Origin: Microbacterium arborescens
GTDB lineage: Bacteria; Actinomycetota; Actinomycetes; Actinomycetales; Microbacteriaceae
Direction of reading: 5' to 3'
Assembly (NCBI GenBank): GCA_003339645.1
Contig: QNUV01000021.1
Location: 496,001 to 560,000, forward strand
Length of the DNA stretch: 64,000 nt
Part shown: positions 61,503 through 64,000 of the stretch, piece after piece
Numbering within the stretch: the stretch's first letter is position 1
How the letters are laid out: every line of letters begins with the position of its first letter
Notes under the pieces: generated by a model
The model's database searches: none
The model's input: the letters and a program-made list of their open reading frames with translations, nothing else
Told to the model about the DNA's origin: nothing
Position numbers and translations under genes: made by a program

Positions 61503-62171
61503 TCAGCTGCCGGCGACCGCCCAGGCCGCGAGGGCGGCGACGAGCGTGCGGTGGCCGGAGGCCTCGAAGGCGCGTGCGTCGTGCCCGAGCACGTCGACCG
61601 CGATGCGGCCGCCGCCGTACTCCCGCACCCACGCCGCGGCCTCCTTCGCACCGTCGCCCTCGTGCCATGCCACGACGGTGCGCTGCCCGAGCCGCTGCAG
61701 CGCGCAGTAGCGCTCGTCGTGGGTGTGGAAGGTCGTGGGAACCTCGACGGGCACGGCATCCGGTTCGACCTGGACCGTCATCTCGCCCGCCTCGGGGTGG
61801 AACGAGAGCTCGGGCAGCCAGATGGCGCCCAGCGCGGGCGCCCACTCCGGGTAATCGCGCAGCGACGAGACCGCCGAGTGCACCGCGAGCACGCCGATGC
61901 CGCGCTCGAGCGCAGCGGCGAAGCCCGCGACCGACGACGGCGGAGCGCCGCGCGTCAGGCTGCTGCCGCCGCGCCAGGGATCGCCCGCGCAGACCGCGAC
62001 GAGGTCGTACCCGTCGAGGTTCGCCATGCCCTGATCGACGTCGTCCGACACGGCGACATCCCAGTCGCGGTGACGGAGGATGTCGGCGACCTCGGCCCCG
62101 ACTTCCGCGAAGGGGTGCCACGGGTCGGCGTACCGCCCCGATCCGGTCAGGACGAGTGCTCGATGTGCCAT
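61503..62171 (-). CDS. ThuA-like domain protein
   Basis: A 222-residue protein with a glutamine-amidotransferase-like fold. RALVLTGSGRYADPWHPFAEVGAEVADIL at the start, GYDLVAVCAGDPW, GIGVLAVHSAVSSLRDYPEW and the closing GGGRIAVDVLGHDARAFEASGHRTLVAALAAWA follow ThuA (trehalose-utilisation) family order. GVLAVHSA is in the nucleophile-elbow position, where a Cys would be expected in true amidotransferases. The role is uncertain; ThuA proteins act in sugar oxidation pathways. Confidence 0.82.
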   Translation of the reverse strand: MAHRALVLTGSGRYADPWHPFAEVGAEVADILRHRDWDVAVSDDVDQGMANLDGYDLVAVCAGDPWRGGSSLTRGAPPSSVAGFAAALERGIGVLAVHSAVSSLRDYPEWAPALGAIWLPELSFHPEAGEMTVQVEPDAVPVEVPTTFHTHDERYCALQRLGQRTVVAWHEGDGAKEAAAWVREYGGGRIAVDVLGHDARAFEASGHRTLVAALAAWAVAGS

Positions 62172-62267
62172 GGCGGTGTCCCCCTCGCGTCTGTGCTCCC
62201 ACCGTAGGGGCCCCGCGCCCCTCCCGCCGACGGGTTGAGAATCGACGCCGCCTGTGACACCGCGCGG

Positions 62268-62894
62268 TCAGGGCGCCGTGAGCTCACCCGGCCGGAGCCC
62301 GAGGAGAGCCTCGACGGCGGTGGACATGAGGCGGATGCGGGCATCGGCGTCACGCCACGACACGAGAGCGTGGGCGTTGAGCCCATCGATCATCCCGAGC
62401 ACCTGGGCCGCGACGGCGACGGGGTCGTCGACCCGAAACGTGCCTGCGTTCACGCCGTCGCGGATGATGCCTTCGAGGAAGGCCGTCCAGGCATCCATCT
62501 GCGCGCGCACGCGCTCGGCGAGCGCTTCGTTGCGACGACCGAGCGCCCACGACTGCACCCACACGAGGGTGACATCGGAACGAGTGCCGTCGAGGAGCGT
62601 GCGCAGCAGCTCGCGCACCAGCAGCACGCTGTCGGGACTCCTCTCTCGCAGGCGCTCGAGGTCGCTCAGCTCGGCCGCGACGATCGTGTCGAACGCGCCG
62701 GCCACGACGTCGTCCATGCTCGGGGCATGATGCGCGACGAGCGCCGACCCGACGCCGACCGACGCCGCGACGGCACGCAGGGTCACCGCGCTCAGTCCCT
62801 GCTCGCGGGCGATGCGCTCGGCGGCGGCGGCGATCTGCGCGCGGCGCTGTTCTCCGCTCAGCCGCGCTCGCCCCGCGGAATCCTTTGACGCCAT
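62268..62894 (-). CDS. TetR/AcrR-family regulator (BetI-like C terminus)
   Basis: A 208-residue regulator. RRAQIAAAAERIAREQGLSAVTLRAVAASVGVGSALVAHHAPS at 17-59 is the TetR helix-turn-helix, and the C-terminal part (MDAWTAFLEGIIRDGVNAGTFR, ALLGL ending) resembles TetR_C_6. It is divergent from the agmatine-deiminase gene, with a palindrome between them, so it probably represses that gene. The frame opens farther upstream in antisense, but the ATG at 62894 starts the family-like sequence. Confidence 0.9.
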   Translation of the reverse strand: MASKDSAGRARLSGEQRRAQIAAAAERIAREQGLSAVTLRAVAASVGVGSALVAHHAPSMDDVVAGAFDTIVAAELSDLERLRERSPDSVLLVRELLRTLLDGTRSDVTLVWVQSWALGRRNEALAERVRAQMDAWTAFLEGIIRDGVNAGTFRVDDPVAVAAQVLGMIDGLNAHALVSWRDADARIRLMSTAVEALLGLRPGELTAP

Positions 62895-62922
62895 GCCCGC
62901 CAGTCTGTACGCTTCCCAGAAA

Positions 62923-62938
62923 TTGATCAACTGATCAA
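62923..62938. promoter_or_regulatory. Candidate TetR operator
   Basis: TTGATCA-AC-TGATCAA, perfect 7-bp arms, between the TetR gene (62894) and the agmatine-deiminase gene (62958). A further GATC copy follows at 62942. Confidence 0.65.
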
Positions 62939-62957
62939 CTGGATCCGGAGGAACGCG

Positions 62958-64000
62958 ATGCCCTGGAGGATGCCGGCCGAGACCGCGCCGCACGAGCGCA
63001 CCTGGATGGCCTTCCCGCGCGTCGGGTTCACCCTCGGCGACACCGAGGCGGATCGCGCCGAGGGGTACGCCGCCTGGACGGCCGTCGCCCGCGCCGTGGC
63101 CGAGTTCGAGCCGGTCTCGATGCTCGTCGACCCGACCGAGACCGCGCGGGCGCGCGGCCTTCTCGGCAGCGGGATCGACCAGCACGAGACGCCGGTCGAC
63201 GAGTTCTGGATGCGCGACCACGGCCCGACCTTCGTCGTCGACGACGAGCGGCCCGGCGTCCTCGGGGCCGTCGACTGGATCTTCAACGGGTGGGGCGCCC
63301 CCGACTGGGCGGACTGGCGCCTCTCCGCCGAGCACGCCCGCATCATCGCGGCCCACGTCGGGGCGGAGCTCGTCAGCTCGATGCTGGTCAACGAGGGCGG
63401 CGGCATCCACGTCGACGGTGCGGGCACCGTGCTGCTGACCCAGACCGTCCAGCTCGACCCCCGCCGCAATCCCTTCGCCGATCGGACGCGCGTCGAGGCC
63501 GAGATGCTCCGCACGATCGGCGCCGACACGGCCATCTGGCTGCCGCGCGGACTCACGCGCGACTACGACGAGTTCGGCACGAACGGCCACGTCGACATCG
63601 TCGCGACCTTCGCCGCGCCCGGACGGGTGCTCCTGCACGCGCAGCCCGACCCCGCGCACCCCGACCACGCCGTCATGCCCGAGATCCGCGCCGCCCTCGA
63701 GGCGGCGACGGATGCCGCGGGCCGGCGCCTCGAGATCGTCGACCTGCCGGGCCCCGCGCAGCTGCGCGACGACGAGGGCTTCGTCGACTTCAGCTACGTC
63801 AACCACCTCGTCGTCAACGGCGGGGTGATCGCCTGCGGCTTCGGCGACCCCGCGGCCGACGACCGCGCCCGCGGCATCCTCGCCGAGGCCTACCCCGGCC
63901 GCCGCGTCGTGACGGTCGACGCGCGCCCGCTCTTCGCCCGCGGCGGCGGCATCCACTGCATCACCCAGCAACAGCCCGCCCCCGCCCCCTCCCCTTCCCC
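62958..64000 (+). CDS. Agmatine deiminase-family protein (runs off the window)
   Basis: A peptidyl-arginine-deiminase/agmatine-deiminase (PPAD/AguA) protein; 347 codons are visible and the frame is still open at the window edge. WRMPAETAPHERTWMAFP opens it; EFWMRDHGPTFVVDD carries the Asp and NEGGGIHVDGAG the glycine loop; TNGHVDIVATF carries the His; Cys334 in GGGIHCITQQQP is the nucleophile. Only the last few residues are missing, though the QQPAPAPSPSP run suggests an unusual Pro/Ser tail. It hydrolyses agmatine to N-carbamoylputrescine in known members. SD GGAGGA. Probably controlled by the divergent TetR protein. Confidence 0.92.
   Translation, partial: MPWRMPAETAPHERTWMAFPRVGFTLGDTEADRAEGYAAWTAVARAVAEFEPVSMLVDPTETARARGLLGSGIDQHETPVDEFWMRDHGPTFVVDDERPGVLGAVDWIFNGWGAPDWADWRLSAEHARIIAAHVGAELVSSMLVNEGGGIHVDGAGTVLLTQTVQLDPRRNPFADRTRVEAEMLRTIGADTAIWLPRGLTRDYDEFGTNGHVDIVATFAAPGRVLLHAQPDPAHPDHAVMPEIRAALEAATDAAGRRLEIVDLPGPAQLRDDEGFVDFSYVNHLVVNGGVIACGFGDPAADDRARGILAEAYPGRRVVTVDARPLFARGGGIHCITQQQPAPAPSPS

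Overview
The window is 64 kb of very GC-rich, densely packed DNA from an actinobacterial chromosome. HspR-type heat-shock control, a DtxR-type iron box, leaderless-style promoters and a PASGG-rich small membrane protein all fit Actinobacteria. Gene content and order suggest the family Microbacteriaceae, probably Microbacterium or a close relative; that placement is inference. I see no phage, transposase, integrase or CRISPR array.

Layout. 1-8.6 kb: end of a MATE exporter, a lipoprotein, a SpoU rRNA/tRNA methyltransferase, a DtxR-family regulator, an SDR, a NagD-like phosphatase with two tiny membrane proteins, a divergent RidA/HxlR pair, an Old Yellow Enzyme gene broken by an in-frame amber codon, pyrE, a phosphoesterase and xthA. 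8.6-20.3 kb: a DesK/DesR-like two-component system, a membrane mannosyltransferase-like protein, a GH15 enzyme, an iron-siderophore ABC operon behind an iron box, a divergent glucose-6-phosphate dehydrogenase paralogue, and a NatAB-like exporter whose upstream DNA resembles that of the two-component system. 20.3-25.4 kb: VOC protein, nitroreductase, then a type III polyketide synthase / methyltransferase / FAD monooxygenase operon facing a UbiA prenyltransferase. 25.5-41 kb: a large Ig-repeat exported protein, clpB, a GlxA regulator coupled to a membrane protein, two GT4 glycosyltransferases, two poorly known proteins, and the dnaK-grpE-dnaJ-hspR operon. 41-54.5 kb: orphan OmpR regulator, MFS and BCCT transporters, ElaA-like acetyltransferase, a divergent pair of MarR-like proteins with histidine-rich stretches, dcd, and a LacI-controlled sugar ABC transporter with a GH3 beta-glucosidase. 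54.5-64 kb: tRNA-Gly, then a six-gene IclR-controlled catabolic block, then MOSC, ThuA-like, TetR and agmatine-deiminase genes.

How parts work together. HspR (36.8 kb) should repress the dnaK operon and clpB through HAIR elements present at both. The DtxR-family protein could act on the iron box at 13.94 kb. The IclR protein has matching GTTTCAC / GTGAAAC half-sites in front of both the dehydrogenase and the transporter of its block.

The most unusual structure is a 74-bp palindromic element present twice in the same orientation, at 55.07 and 60.54 kb. Each copy is followed by 27-bp units, and the two copies bracket the IclR catabolic block exactly, next to tRNA-Gly. A second window-wide pattern is that 21 genes have a TAnnnT hexamer ending 5-7 bases before the start codon, the signature of leaderless mRNAs.
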